64,000 nucleotides of DNA, taken from assembly GCA_951213105.1 (NCBI GenBank), contig OX578138.1, positions 92,432,914 through 92,496,913 of the forward strand, given 5' to 3'. Below the pieces are notes generated by a model. It saw only the letters and a list, made by a program, of their open reading frames with translations. It was not told where the DNA came from and made no database searches. Made by a program: the position numbers and the translations under genes. This DNA comes from Amaurobius ferox. Taxonomy: Eukaryota; Arthropoda; Arachnida; Araneae; Amaurobiidae. Shown in pieces: positions 1 through 12,156 of this stretch (position 1 is the stretch's first letter; every line of letters starts with the position of its first letter).

Positions 1-182
1 CTCAACAAACTTTATTAATTTGAATAATAAATAAATTAACATAAAAATATCTATCTATCTATCTATATAAATGAAGAAGAAAAATATATGTGTATGATCC
101 AATCGATCTGATTGGTCAAAGAGTGTCCAATCAGATCTATTTTTTTCTTATATATTGCAATGAATGTAATTCTTTCCCAGTA
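1..182. other. Left edge: short ATCT microsatellite and a family A 3'-end scrap
   Basis: Bases 48-66 are an ATCT run. Bases about 148-182 resemble the 3' portion of family A (minus strand) that normally lies just inside its end, so a truncated A fragment abuts the next A copy. No gene is seen. Confidence 0.5.
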
Positions 183-1156
183 AAAAAAAAATCTGATGTG
201 GGCAACACATGACTTTCCTTATATAACGTAATGAATTTACCACTTTTACAGTAAAATAAATAGGTTTTTCTTATAGTAGATACTAATATTCTTTCCAAGA
301 TATTGAATTTTCGACAATTAGTCGTCATTTCATTGATTTAGCGTCATTTTTATCCATTTGGCGAGATTTTCATTAATTTGTCAACATTTCAAAAAGTCGC
401 CAAGTTGGCGACATTCCGCCAAAATTCGTCGCCAAAATCTCGCCAAGCATAATGGACAAAGAAATAAGATATTCTTACAGCCGATAAATGAATATTGGCG
501 TTCAAATACAAAAGTATTACTCAAAGTATCTTTTTTCATGAATGGAACGAGCTAGATCTACGTGAATGATGTCATCCAATATATCGCATGGTATTACTGA
601 AAAGTGAACATGTCTCTCAAGAGGAAATATTTTTTTTTTTATTTTATATGACTTTCTGATAATTTTTTTGAAAAATGTGCAATATCTCGAGAACGGTTCA
701 TGTTAGCATTCTAAAATTTATGTCAATCGCTTTCTAATGAAAAATTACATAAGAAATGTCTATATGCGTAACTTTATTAGTGGGTTTGATTTTTTGACTA
801 TTTTTTCCAAATTTCATTTGAAAATTTAGGGGTGTTCTTAACATTCGATTGTGTATAAAAACAATAGGCTTCCAGCGTTTACGGATTGTGATTTTTGTAC
901 CAAATTTGGATCGAATCGGTCCATTCGTTTGTCAGTTATCGTCTTCACAGGCTCTCTCACACACACACACATACTTTCACACACACACACACACACATAC
1001 TTCCACACACACACACACACACGCACAGACATCACTTCAAAAATGTTTGATTCGTGATCAGGGATGCTTGAAAAGTGCTCTCCCGTCGAAAACTCGATTT
1101 CGAATCTTCGACCCCGTCACAATACTTTCCTTATACATTATGTATATAAGGAAGGT
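183..1156 (-). mobile_element. Family A element, copy A1 (Helentron/DINE-like, non-coding)
   Basis: Nearly full-length copy on the minus strand. The 3' stem-loop CTGATGTGGGCAACACATG lies at the left, next to an A tract (T tract on the element strand). The 5' head, with inverted CTTATA/AAGG arms, lies at the right near 1120-1156. A CA/TG microsatellite occupies about 957-1022. The GTCGCCAAGTTGGCGAC-type nested palindrome is present near 360-445. Open frames across the microsatellite are low-complexity Thr-His runs and not genes. Confidence 0.8.
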
Positions 1157-1157
1157 A

Positions 1158-1868
1158 ATAGGATTTTCTTATAGTAGATACTAATATTCTTTCCAAGATA
1201 TTGAATTTTCGACAATTAGTCGTCATTTTCATTGATTTAGCATCATTTTTATCCATTTTGCGAGATTTTCATTAATTTGGCAACATTTCAAAAAGTCGCC
1301 AAGTTGGCGACTTTCCGCCAAATTCGTCGCCAAAATCTCGCCAAGAGTTATGCACTAAGAAAACAGTTATTCTTACAGCAGATAAATGACTATTGGCGTT
1401 CTAATACAAAAGTATTATTCAAAGTATATTTTTTCATGAATGGAACAAGCTAGATCCACGATAATGATGTCACTCAATTTATCGCATGGTATTACATATG
1501 AAAAGTGAACATGTTTCTCAATAGGAATTTTTTTTTTTATGTGACTTTTTCTTAATTTTTTTGAAAAATGTACAATATCTCGAGAACGGTTCATGTTAGC
1601 GTTCTAAAATTTATGCCAATCGTTTTCTAATGAAAAATTACATAAGAAATGTCTATTTGCGTAACTTTATTAGCGGTTTTGATTTTTTAACGATTTTTTC
1701 AAAATTTCATTCGAAAATTTAGGGGGGTTTTGAATATTCGATCACGTATAAAAACAATAGGCTTCCAGTGTTTACGGATTGTGATTTTTGTACCAAATTT
1801 GGTTCGAATCGGTCCATTTGTTCGTCAGTTATCGTCTCCACAGGCTCACTGACACACACACACACATA

Positions 1869-1941
<73 letters not shown>

Positions 1942-2077
1942 ACACACAGACATCACTTCAAAAATGCTTGATTCGTGATCAGGGATGCTTGAAACGTGCT
2001 CTCCCGTCGAAAACTCGAATTCGAATTTTCGACCCCGTCACAATACTTTCCTTATACTTTATGTATATAAGGAAAGT
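1158..2077 (-). mobile_element. Family A element, copy A2, 3'-truncated, in tandem with A1
   Basis: Direct continuation of A1 in the same orientation. The copy lacks about 85 bp at its 3' end (subterminal repeat and stem-loop) and joins A1 inside the ATAGG..TTTTCTTATAG segment. Its CA/TG tract at about 1852-1946 is the longest in the window. The 5' head ends in AAGGAAAGT at 2069-2077. Confidence 0.8.
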
Positions 2078-2099
2078 AAAAATGTATAAGATTCACGAC

Positions 2100-2179
2100 C
2101 TTATTATAATATTCCGGTGTAACTTTTATCCGAGTTTTACATCGGAAATCCCGAGCAACGCCGAGTAATCGCTGCTAGT
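2100..2179 (+). mobile_element. Possible canonical Helitron 3'-end relic
   Basis: The segment CCGAGCAACGCCGAG near 2151-2165, followed by GCTGCTAGT at 2171-2179, resembles the GC-rich hairpin plus CTAGT that ends many insect Helitrons. No 5' end or Rep/helicase coding sequence is associated with it. The call rests only on this short 3' signature. Confidence 0.3.
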
Positions 2180-2209
2180 ATGTATGTAAAACGGAACATT
2201 TTTATGAAA

Positions 2210-2345
2210 ACACGATCAATCAAATCACAATTTTGACACAAGATGGATGACGTATTTTATTTTGAAGTGGGTCACATGATCTCTTCATATAATGGTCACG
2301 TGATAACTTCATATAGAAGGTGTAAATGTAGAACTGTAACCCTAT
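2210..2345 (-). mobile_element. Family B fragment (B6)
   Basis: Matches the middle of family B on the minus strand: the block with GATGACGTATTTTATTTTGA, GTGGGTCACATGATC and a second GGTCACGTGATAAC. The same paired block is seen in B3 near 24713-24775. Both ends are missing. Confidence 0.55.
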
Positions 2346-3426
2346 GTTTGAGACTTTTTGAATGAAAGGGTATTCATGCTATCCATGCATAGTGAACCCT
2401 GTATATAATGTCTTCGATTATGCCGCAGATTTGAATATAATGCGGTTCTGAACATCTATCTATATCTGTTTCTGTTTGTGTTTGCAAATCCTCGTATCAA
2501 ATTTCAGAAGGGAGTTAGTTATCTTTCTCCTTTCTGTGTTTTTAAAATCTTCAATATTGAAGGAAATAGCGTCCAAAGACGTCTTAGCTGGGGAATCCAT
2601 ATTCCAGGAAATTATCGAAAACTTCTGGAAAAAATGTTATGAAGAAAGTTCCACGGGAATAGATGTTGAGGCAGTTGACAAAGGACTAGGATTCGGCCCA
2701 GCAATATATCCACATTTTGAACCTGGCTAGGATAAGAAGACAGCAAGAGGCAATTTAAAATCAGTGGTTACATATTGATGCACTAGAACAGTATGTCAGT
2801 ATACCACTGATAGTATGTCAGTTACCACTGATCAAGTTGTCTCTAATTAACCAAAATCTATTGCAGCAAGTAATGAGGACATTGAAGTGGAATATCTCTG
2901 CTTGTCAGGTGTTCTTTGAGCAGTCTCGTGAAGAGTTTCTTCGACCGCAACCCTTAGACTGAGACATTGCTAGAAAAAAGATTTAGAAACTGATCGCACA
3001 TCTGATATTAGCACAAGTATTCCGCTTGAAACGGTAATACCTTCTCAGTGCTCTCCATCTGCTAAACATACGAAGACGCATATTTTTTCTCCAAAACATA
3101 TAGATACTCTTAAATTTCTGTTTTATTCTGCTTATTACTGATTTTTACACTTTACAAGATTTTTTCGCAAAGTTTAAGTAAGTTTAAGCAAATTAATGGA
3201 GGTAGTATATTTCAGTTGATTTCTAATTTATAATTTCCGATACAAAAAATCGATAATAAATTTGAAACAAAATGAAAATTTTTACCATTTTCTGCTACTA
3301 CAAGAGCTAGGGTGCATAACTAAATCAGCATTTATTGGATTTTTAGCCTTTAATACCTTTTTTATCCTTTACAGAAATGAAAGGTGTGATGTTTGAATGA
3401 CACGTTGAGTGATTGCTTCATTCACC
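2346..3426. other. No confident feature
   Basis: AT-rich sequence. An 84-codon open frame at 2476-2730 lacks recognisable motifs and is followed by stops in all frames. It could be a decayed transposase tail but cannot be supported. Confidence 0.4.
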
Positions 3427-3685
3427 ACGCTAGAAATTAAATATTGACTATAATTTATTGAAAAGTGTGTCATGTTTTATAATTAGGTAAAACACAGCGC
3501 AATTTTAATTAACATAATGCACCTTTTATCGCACTGCACTGTTGAGGAACTTAATTCATTCAGCAAGCTAGAAATTAAATATTGACTATAATTTATTGAA
3601 AAGTATGTCATGTTTTATTATTAGCTATAACACAGCGCATTTTTAATTAACATAATGCACCTTTTATCGCACTGCACTGTTAGTG
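3427..3685. repeat. Two-copy tandem duplication, period 138 bp
   Basis: The segment starting GCTAGAAATTAAATATTGAC at 3429 recurs at 3567 with a few substitutions, through GCACTGCACTGTT. A short piece resembling its ATTGAAAAGTGTG part reappears near 4117. No coding potential. Confidence 0.8.
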
Positions 3686-4140
3686 TTCCGATCAATGTCT
3701 TATAGCTTTGGTGATCTTGATGTTATCGAAAGCATTAAAATAATTTTCGATATAGTATTAATGCTAAATCTTATTCAGTGTTTATACTGGAGTTTAGATT
3801 CACATAATACAAGCATTTTAACGCATTAGCATTTTTTGATACTATCATATTTTACTAGTGGATACAAATATTCGTTAGCAAGCAATTTAATTATAAGGCT
3901 ATCACCAGTTCTGGAAAGAAAACTGGCCAGCCTAATACAGATAAGCCAAACTATCAGAGTCATAAATCCCTACACTGTTTTATGTTTTTACTGTGTCAAA
4001 GAAGTATACCATAGGAAAAACGGGTAGAAAACTGTTACTAGCAAATTCAATAAAGCCTACATGGTTTTCTGAAGTGATTGTTCTTTATACCTGACTCCGT
4101 AAATCATGTCATTTTTATTGAAAAGTGTGCTATGTTTTAT
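3686..4140. other. No recognised feature
   Basis: AT-rich spacer between two tandem repeats. No motif, RNA or coding feature was seen. Confidence 0.4.
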
Positions 4141-4243
4141 AGTATATCAACTGGTAGTATATCAACAGGTAGTATTCAACCGGCTGTATATCAACCTGAA
4201 AGTATATCAACTGGTTTTGGAGAGCCAAAACCTGTTGATATAC
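4141..4243. repeat. 15-bp minisatellite (5 units) running into a 19-bp-arm hairpin
   Basis: Five 15-bp units of the AGTATATCAACTGGT type occupy 4141-4215. The last unit is also the left arm of an inverted repeat: arms 4202-4220 and 4225-4243 pair over 19 positions with one mismatch around the loop AGAG. Confidence 0.85.
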
Positions 4244-6310
4244 ATTTGCTTTTATATTTGCGATACAGTGGTAGTAAAAAATATTATTGTTTTTAAAAGT
4301 GGCAAAGCGATAGAATGGCATCAGCGATTCAACATGAAGATGCCAAGTTTGTTTATTTTGGGGCGGACTTTCATTAATGGTCAAGGAAATTGATGATGAC
4401 CTCATGGCACATGAATTTCATGGACTCAATCAAGTCCACATGACTAGAGGTGATTCTTCAATGGAGCCGTGAACTGCCTCTCACAGTTCTGTGAGCCAAT
4501 GGGCAGACGGAAAGCCAATGGGAACCAGGTGGGAAGTTGACAGAGTATCTCCGTGCAATAGAATTGAACGTACATTTTGAGATTTGACTTGAAAATGTGG
4601 AGTCATTCAGTTGACTCTGCATTTGGATTGTAAATGGGAAGTAATGCATATGGAAATGCGGAGTAGAGTCATTGCAATGCAGTCGAGCACAGTAGAGTTC
4701 AGTTGAACTTACCAGTACGTCTGGAGAAAGAGTCCAATTCCAAATGTTGTGCACAAAAAGTAAAAGGTAACATTTTATATATTATACTTGACGAAATAAT
4801 ATAAGTCTAACTATAAACCAGTAAAATTCTTCACTGTATCACACCCCATGTATTTAAACAGTATGTTCTGTAATAATGTTAGTAACTGATGATCTGTAAA
4901 TATAGAAAAATAATGGTGAATTTAATCTTGAGAGAGTTTAAAATAAATAATATTTTAATGAAATTTGACCACAGAGGTATCTTTGTGTCCTAAGTTAAAG
5001 TATCAATACATGTATGTTTAATTTTCAGATTTTTAATCAACTTTACTTTCAGATAACACCGGACAATACACAAATTAATGGTGGGTTGTAATAACGGCGA
5101 TGTACTATTTAAAATCCATGCTCGTTCTTCAAACTAACAATTGCGTTTATTTTTATAATACCATAATACTGTTTATTAACAAATAGTTTTCTACAGGTAT
5201 TTTAACGCCAGTTTGAGATTAAAAAAATTTTGTCACCTTCTAATAAACTATATCCCGTTAAAAAACACTTACAAATATTTAACAGAAAATTGTGTTTCCA
5301 ATAATTCATGCTTCTACCAGAGCTCGGGTGCAGAGTTAGATAAATATTTATTAGAAGTTTCAATTTTTTTATACATTTTCTCTTTTACAGGGATACGAGG
5401 TAAGAAATGGGAATGAAGTTTGATTGATTGGCTCATTTATCACGTGAGGAAATGACCCTTAAGCATCACTCACAGGGAAATGCTGGCATTTAATTTCCTC
5501 GCCAACTACTTCGATCAATATGTTATACCTGTCGAACCCTTCAACTTCCTGATATATTTTGAAATAACCTACAAAATATATTTTACCTTGAATTTATATA
5601 AAAACTATATACAATTTTGATTCGATTAATCATTACTATAGGTACTATACTGTAGTACTAGGTGCAGTAATAGTGCAATGTCATTACTATAGTTCTAGGT
5701 TTAATAGTACTATAATATATGGTTGTAAAAAGTAAATACTTTTATCGTTTCTTGGTTTCTTACTCCGCATATAAATATGGATATAATATATCCAAGGCTT
5801 TACTTTAAAACACATTAATTTGTTTTCTTTTTTGTCCGAAAATTATAATATTATAAAATATGTTTACAAGTATTTGGACTGCGATTTAATATTAGTAAAC
5901 AAACAAATCGTTCTAACATATATCAGACTGATGGTGCTACAGCTAGACTTTCTGAATGTTAACAAAATATGTGATTTACTTTACTACCAAAGGATTGTAG
6001 CAAATTATTTGTGCTTTTACATGCTTTAAGAACGTCACAAAAAGGTCTTAATTATATCATCAATTTTGAGAAACAAAATTAATATTATTTTTTTGGAGTC
6101 CAACAGCCATATTGGAAATAATGTTTTAATAAGGCTACTGGATTGAATAGAATGCCATGCGTTGGACAACCACATTATCATTTTGCCTTTATTGCATTTT
6201 CTTCACTTAAAAATAAGGATACATACATTTTCTGATAAATTTAAACAGATAATGAAATAAATATAATAATAATATAAACATAATCATTAATTATCGTTTA
6301 GAGTTGTAAC
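4244..6310. other. Long AT-rich interval without recognised genes
   Basis: Contains a slightly GC-richer patch at about 4470-4760 with two CCAATGGG-type boxes, and small direct repeats of an ACTATAG..CTA type at 5632-5720. Open frames are short and motif-free. Confidence 0.4.
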
Positions 6311-7362
6311 AATATAGATCAACAATGCATAAACCATTGATTATGAAACATTCCAATTGAAATGCAGTTTTATTTAAACATCTCTAAAATGTGATACATT
6401 CATCGCTGATCTATTTTAAATTATCACAGTACTACAATAATTTATTATATTTTAAAACTTAAAATTTCACCATAAAAGACAATGCTATAAATCGTTTGCT
6501 TCTGTATGAATCAATGGATATTTCATTCATATCATTTATGTTCAAGATTAAAATTTTAAAACTTTATCAAAATGACGTCATTGAAATATCAATCTTCTGG
6601 CTCATAGCAATGAATATTTCATTCATATCATTTTCATTCCAGACTCCAGAGCTAAATAATTCTTCCTGAATAAAATTCAGCAATTATTGTACAACTCATC
6701 TTAAAATCACTTGTTTGCATTCTACAGCCATTATAATTTAGCTTCGTTGCAGAAATTATCAAAGTTTGATGATCATTTAAACTCAAAAATATTGCAATTG
6801 CGTTGGCACAGCATATAGATGCTCAGAAAATACAAAAAAGTAAAGCGGTTTTGGGACGGGTGCAACAATAAATATAAATATGAAAGAACTTTAAAAATCA
6901 CGATTTTTACACTGGGTAAAAATGGATGCCATATTTAATTTTGAAGTGGGCCATGTGATATATTAATGTAATATGGGTGTAATTAATATTTTAATTTTTA
7001 TTAAAAGAATCACCAAACAGATTCTGCTGACATTTGCTTTATAGTATATCTTATAAGATATGTTAAATGTTTCTTAAAATTTTCGAAGCAATTAGTGAAT
7101 TTAAACTTTCCATAAAAAATGTTTAAAAAATTAGGACCCACAGCGTTTAATGTATTTCACACTTTTAACCCGGGTTCAATCCAAAACTAATTGGGTGATA
7201 TTAGTCATTTAGATTATCATATGTACCACAGCCCGTCTCAACAACATACTAAAATTTCATTTTGATAAATTTATTTCTACGGCAGATATCGGACAAACAG
7301 GCGTACAAGACAGGCAGAATGAACAAAGCCATAAACACTTTACAACTACGTTGTGAAGTGTT
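6311..7362 (-). mobile_element. Family B element, copy B1
   Basis: Nearly full-length minus copy. The 5' head at the right end (about 7334-7362) is AACACTTTACAAC..GTTGTGAAGTGTT, which folds on itself. The 3' stem-loop CAATGCATAAACCATTGATT lies near 6323-6342 with the GAAACATTCC subterminal segment beside it. Shared blocks include AAAGCGGTTTTGGGACGG and the GTGGGCCATGTGAT box. Confidence 0.75.
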
Positions 7363-7400
7363 AAAAGAGGTAAATAACATTGAATTGCGCCATTACAGAT

Positions 7401-7968
7401 AAAAAAATCTGATGTGGGCAACACATGACTTTCCTTATATAATGCAATGAATTTACTACTTTTACAGTAAAATAAAGAGTGTTTTCTTCTAATAGATGCT
7501 TATTTTCTTTCCAAGATAATGAAAATTCGTCAATCAGTTGTCATTTTCATTGATTTAGAGTCATTTTTAACTATTTGGCGAGATTTTCGTTAACTTGGCA
7601 ACATATTAAAAAGTCACCAAGTTGTTGTCATTCCGCCAAATTCGTCGTTAAAATCTCGCCAAGCATTATGGACGGAGAAATAAGTTATTCTTATAGTATA
7701 TAAATGATTATTGGTTTTCAAATGCAAAAGAATTACTCAAAGTACCTTTTCTCATAAACGGAACGAGCTAGATCCACGAGAATGATGTCACCCAATATAT
7801 CGCATGATATTACATATGAAAAGTGAACATGTTTCTCAACAGTAAATATATTTTATTTAATTTATGGGATTTTTTGAAAAATTTAATTTAAAAATGTGCA
7901 ATATCTCGAGAATGGTTCATGCTAGCAATCTAAAGTTTATGTCAATCGTTTTCTAAGGAAAGATTACA
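7401..7968 (-). mobile_element. Family A element, copy A3, 5'-truncated
   Basis: Minus copy with an intact 3' end (A tract, then CTGATGTGGGCAACACATG). It breaks off at about 7968 inside the conserved TTTTCTAAGGAAAGATTACAT segment, so the microsatellite and head are lost. It faces A4 across a 227-bp spacer of unknown sequence (7969-8195). Confidence 0.75.
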
Positions 7969-8195
7969 TCAGCTGTCCAGTCCGCTCATCAGCTGTCCAG
8001 TAGCAAATTGCAAATACTTGCAATGGTAGCAAGGAAACTTATCATGCGCCATAATTTTGTGGCTAATATAATAAGAGCATAAACTATCCATGGAGGCTAT
8101 TACATACAATAGGAGTGCGGTACTAACCTTGGTAATAACCCTATAGGAGAGTTCTGTATGATTAATCATATCATTATTTTAAATAAATAATTTTA

Positions 8196-9127
8196 ACTTT
8201 CCTTATATATATAATGTATAAGGAAAGTATTGTGGCAGGGTCGAAAATTCGAATTCGAGTTTTCGACGGAAGAGCACGTTTCTAGCATCCCTGATCACGA
8301 ATCAAACATTTTTGAGGTGATGTCTCTGTGTGTGTGCGCGTGTGTGCCAATGAGCCTGTGGAGACGATATCTCACGAACGAATGCAGCGATTCGAATAAA
8401 ATTTGGTACAGAAATCACAATCCGTGAATACTGGAAGCCTGTTGTTTTTAAAAGTAATCGAATGTTCAGAACCCCCTAAATTTCCTAGTGAAATTTTGAA
8501 AAAATCATCAAAAAATCAAAACCTTTAATAAAGTTACGCAAATATACATTTTTTATGCAATTTTTCCTTAGAAAACGATTGACATAAACTTTTGACCGCT
8601 AGCATGAACCGTTCTCGAGATGTTGCATATTTTTCAAATAAATTTATAAAAAGAAATCCATAAATTAAAAAAAATATATTAACTGTTGAGAAACATGTTC
8701 ACTTTTCATATCTAATATCATGCGATAAATTGGGTGACATCATTCTCGTGGATCTAGCTCGTTCCATTCATAAGAAAAGATACTTTGAGTAATACATCTG
8801 TATTTGAACGCCAATATTCATTTATCTGCTAGAAGAATAACTTATTTCTCCGTCCATAACACTTAGCGAGATTTTGGCGACGAATTTGGCGGAATATTGC
8901 CAACTAAGCGACTTTTTTTAATGTTACCAAATTAAGGAAATTCTCGCCAAATGGATAATAATGACGATAAATCGATGAAAATGACGGCTAATTAACGGAA
9001 ATTCAATATCTTGGAAAGCCTATAAGTATCTTCTATAAGAATAACCTATTTTTTTTTTGCTGTAAAAATAGTATATCCATTGCATTATATAAGGAAAGTC
9101 ATGTGCTGCCCACATTAGATTTTTTTT
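8196..9127 (+). mobile_element. Family A element, copy A4
   Basis: Full-length plus copy. The head starts ACTTTCCTTATA at 8196 and folds back on TATAAGGAAAGT. The TG tract is short (about 8326-8344). The nested GGCGA palindrome region is at about 8870-8950. The 3' end is AAGGAAAGTCATGTGCTGCC followed by CACATTAGA and a T tract. Confidence 0.8.
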
Positions 9128-9734
9128 ATTGCTTCTGATTGAATTATAGCACAATTCCATTTTCTTATAAATTAAAAAAAAATGTGAGATTTATATGGAA
9201 TGGTTTCTTTAATGCCTAAATTTTAAATATGATAAAGAGCCTATTATAAATAGAAATTAAATATTTTACTCCAGTAGAAAGATGTTATGATGTAGAACCA
9301 AATGCTATCGATTTAGGGCAGTTCTCAAAATCCTCATTTGGACATCAAAATTACAATTTCGTTCGTGGATGTGATTCACTAAAATCATACATGTGTTATC
9401 AAATGAACATCTATTGTATGCGATACAGATAGAGATAGCGTGTATAAATGATGCAGTCCATATCACACATTATCAAATTGCAGAAGTGGTAATACATAGT
9501 AGTGGTAAGTGGTAATAATATATTTGTCCCATGCTAATTGGCAGAGTTTCTACCAAATGTTTGGATTTTGAGAGTTCAACGTAGAAAATGGCTGGGACTG
9601 TTTTAACATTATTTCCAGGCCATGAATGAATTATTGGAACATTAGTAAAATAAAATGAATAATTCAAACTTCCGATTGTGAGATCTGATCAGGACTGCAC
9701 GGGGTGTAGAAATATAAACATAATTACCCCTTAA
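9128..9734. other. No recognised feature
   Basis: AT-rich. A 64-codon minus frame at 9473-9667 was inspected and carries no clear domain. Confidence 0.4.
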
Positions 9735-9800
9735 AATGTCATTCGACTGCAGCATGAATCGAACCCTGATCTCCTGTATGGTGTCATCATACTACTCCGG
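9735..9800 (-). mobile_element. tRNA-like SINE relic (weak)
   Basis: On the minus strand a B-box-like GGTTCGATTCA follows a 5-bp stem, GTATG/CATAC, around a 7-nt loop ATGACAC, as in an anticodon arm. The T-arm stem does not pair well and the acceptor stem is not seen, so this is not a working tRNA. It could be chance. Confidence 0.3.
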
Positions 9801-11149
9801 CCGATTAAGGAATTCCCTTAAATCACCTTATATTATAGTTCCCGATTTCGTCAGTTTTTTATATTATAGTTTTTTTGTTTATGTTTTTTCATATAGTTCC
9901 CGATTTCATCAAATTTCATCAGTTCAGTACTCTTTTCTTGCATAAATGGCAAAAAAGAACACCTTTCTTCAATGTTATAAAATGTATAATGACTCAAATT
10001 CGTTACTTTATAAGGGTCACGTGAGTCAATTATCCTGATGGCGTTCTCTTCACAAGGCTAAACAACTTGATATTTCTCATTAAGCATTTCGATAAACGAA
10101 GTGCCAAGAAGTGCCATAAGGATTAATTACTATTCTCGACTTCATATTTTTCAAGTAGTATCTTCCCCGGGGAAAGAAGAGTTTAAATACAGCCGCGCAA
10201 ATTGCGAACGGCAGGTAAAGCTGGCAACCAGGTTGTAAAGATCCAAATTGCGTTAAACGTGGCATGGATGGTTGCAAACGACAGAAGAAAAGGCGGTAGA
10301 AAGGGTGAACGATGTACATTCTGATATATTATTTATAAATTACGTTAATGGGTATTTAGTTTATGAATTTCTACAGTGTTTAAGAACAAACTTGTTGTTT
10401 TTATTAAAAGATGTCTGCGTGTTCATTCAGCCACCTTTACAGAGTTGCTACCTTCAAGCAGAAAAATATAAGTGGAGGTGATATGGCTCCAAATATGCAA
10501 AATGCTGAACGAATTAAAAATATCTTGACAACTTGACATGTATTTGAAAGGACATGGAGATGTGAATAGGCGTTGCTACCTCTAAAAGACTTTAGAAAGC
10601 AAAGCACCCGTGATGATAGTTTGTGAAGTGGAAGTTCAGTAGCACAACGATGTCGATGAAATTTACACTGCGTCAACTAACGCAAAATTATAGTATAATC
10701 TACTACATTACTACACATTAATAAATTTTAAATTTTAATGTGAGATAAATATGACCGAAGCAAAAGTGCATCGCCCAATCTAGAAACACAATTTGATACT
10801 TACTCTGAAATAAAAATATTTAAATGTAAACACAAGTATGATAAATATAAATTAACAATAACTAATAAATTGGATGAAAAGTGAGTGTTGTTGGTGTTTA
10901 CAAATGCCGGTCATTTGGCCGCTAGCCCATATTAGAGTGCAAATAGTGTTCCTCAATGATTGATGGAGGACGGCAAGAGCTGTGGTAGATTTTGCATTAC
11001 CCAGGGTGCACCATGTGGACGCCTACTACTTTATGTGGAGGCCTACAAATTGAAAACCAAGTGGAATTGAATATTTATCAATTAATAAAATTTACCTTAT
11101 AATGGTCAAAGTAATTAGTATTGATGCAGCAACGAATTAGAGGATAATT
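9801..11149. other. No recognised gene
   Basis: Contains a short direct repeat ATAGTTCCCGATTTC near 9836 and 9893. A slightly less AT-rich stretch at 10890-11060 holds a near-duplicate TGTGGACGCCTAC / TGTGGAGGCCTAC. No domain was recognised. Confidence 0.4.
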
Positions 11150-11349
11150 ACTTTCCTTATATACATAATGTATAAGGACAGTATTGCGACGGGGTCGAAA
11201 ATTCGAATTCGAATTTTCGACGGGAGAGCACGTTTCAAGCATCACTGATCACGAATCAAGCATTTCTGAGGTGATGTCTGTGTGTGTGTGTGTGTGTGAA
11301 AGTATGTGTGTGTGTGAAAGTGTGTGTGTGTGAAAGTGTGTGTGTGTGA

Positions 11350-11384
<35 letters not shown>

Positions 11385-12156
11385 AGTGAGTCTGTGGAGA
11401 TGATATCTCATGAACGAATGGAGCGATTCGAATGAAATTTGGTACAAAAATCACAATCCGTGAATACTGGAAGCCTATTGTTTTTAAATGCAATAGAATG
11501 TTCAGAAGCCCTTAAATTTTCGAGTGAAATTTTGAAAATATCACAAAATCAAAACCTTTAAAGTTACTCTAATAGACATTTCTTATCTAATTTTTCCTTA
11601 GAAAACGATTGACATAAACTTTAGAATGCTAGCATGAACCGTCCTCGAGATATTGCACATTTTTCAAATAAATGTATCAAAAAATCCCATAAATTAAAGA
11701 AAAATATAATAAGTGTTGAGAAACATGTTCACTTTTCCTGTGCAATATCATACGATAAATTTGGTGACATCATTCTCGTGGATCTAGCTCGTTCCCATTC
11801 ATAGAAAAATATACTTTGAGTAATACATTTGTATTTGAACGCCAATAGTCATTTATCTGCTATAAGAATTACTTGTTTCTCCGTCCATAACGCTTAGAAA
11901 GATTTTGGCGACGGATTTGGCGACGGATGTCGTCAACTTGGCGACTTTTTTAAATGTTGCCAAATTAACGAAAATCTCGCCAAATGGATAAAAATGACGC
12001 TAAATCGATGAAAATGACGACTAATTAACGAAAATTCAATATCTTGCAAAGAATATAAGTATTTATTATGAGAATAACCTATTTTTTTGCTGTAAAAATA
12101 GTAAATTCATTGCATTGTATAAGGAAAGTCATGTGCTGCCCACATCATATTTTTTT
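11150..12156 (+). mobile_element. Family A element, copy A5
   Basis: Full-length plus copy. The head is ACTTTCCTTATATACATAAT with an inverted arm (one change, AAGGACAGT). The TG tract at about 11277-11383 is broken up by repeated GAAAGT steps. The nested palindrome lies at 11897-11980. The 3' end is ATAAGGAAAGTCATGTGCTG followed by CCCACATCA and T-rich sequence. Confidence 0.85.

Noticed and set aside
849..1184. Open frames of up to 126 codons across CA/TG tracts (here and near 1788, 11256, 16411, 16855, 17015, 17486, 41984, 45690)
   Set aside because: They translate microsatellites into Thr-His or Val-Cys runs and lie inside family A copies or simple repeats. No conservation of frame between copies.
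2476..2730. 84-codon frame considered as an exon or transposase tail
   Set aside because: No motif could be named, no splice context was convincing, and stops follow in all frames.
9473..9667. 64-codon minus frame faintly like a LINE gag phrase
   Set aside because: The resemblance covers only a few residues and the expected Cys-rich continuation is missing.
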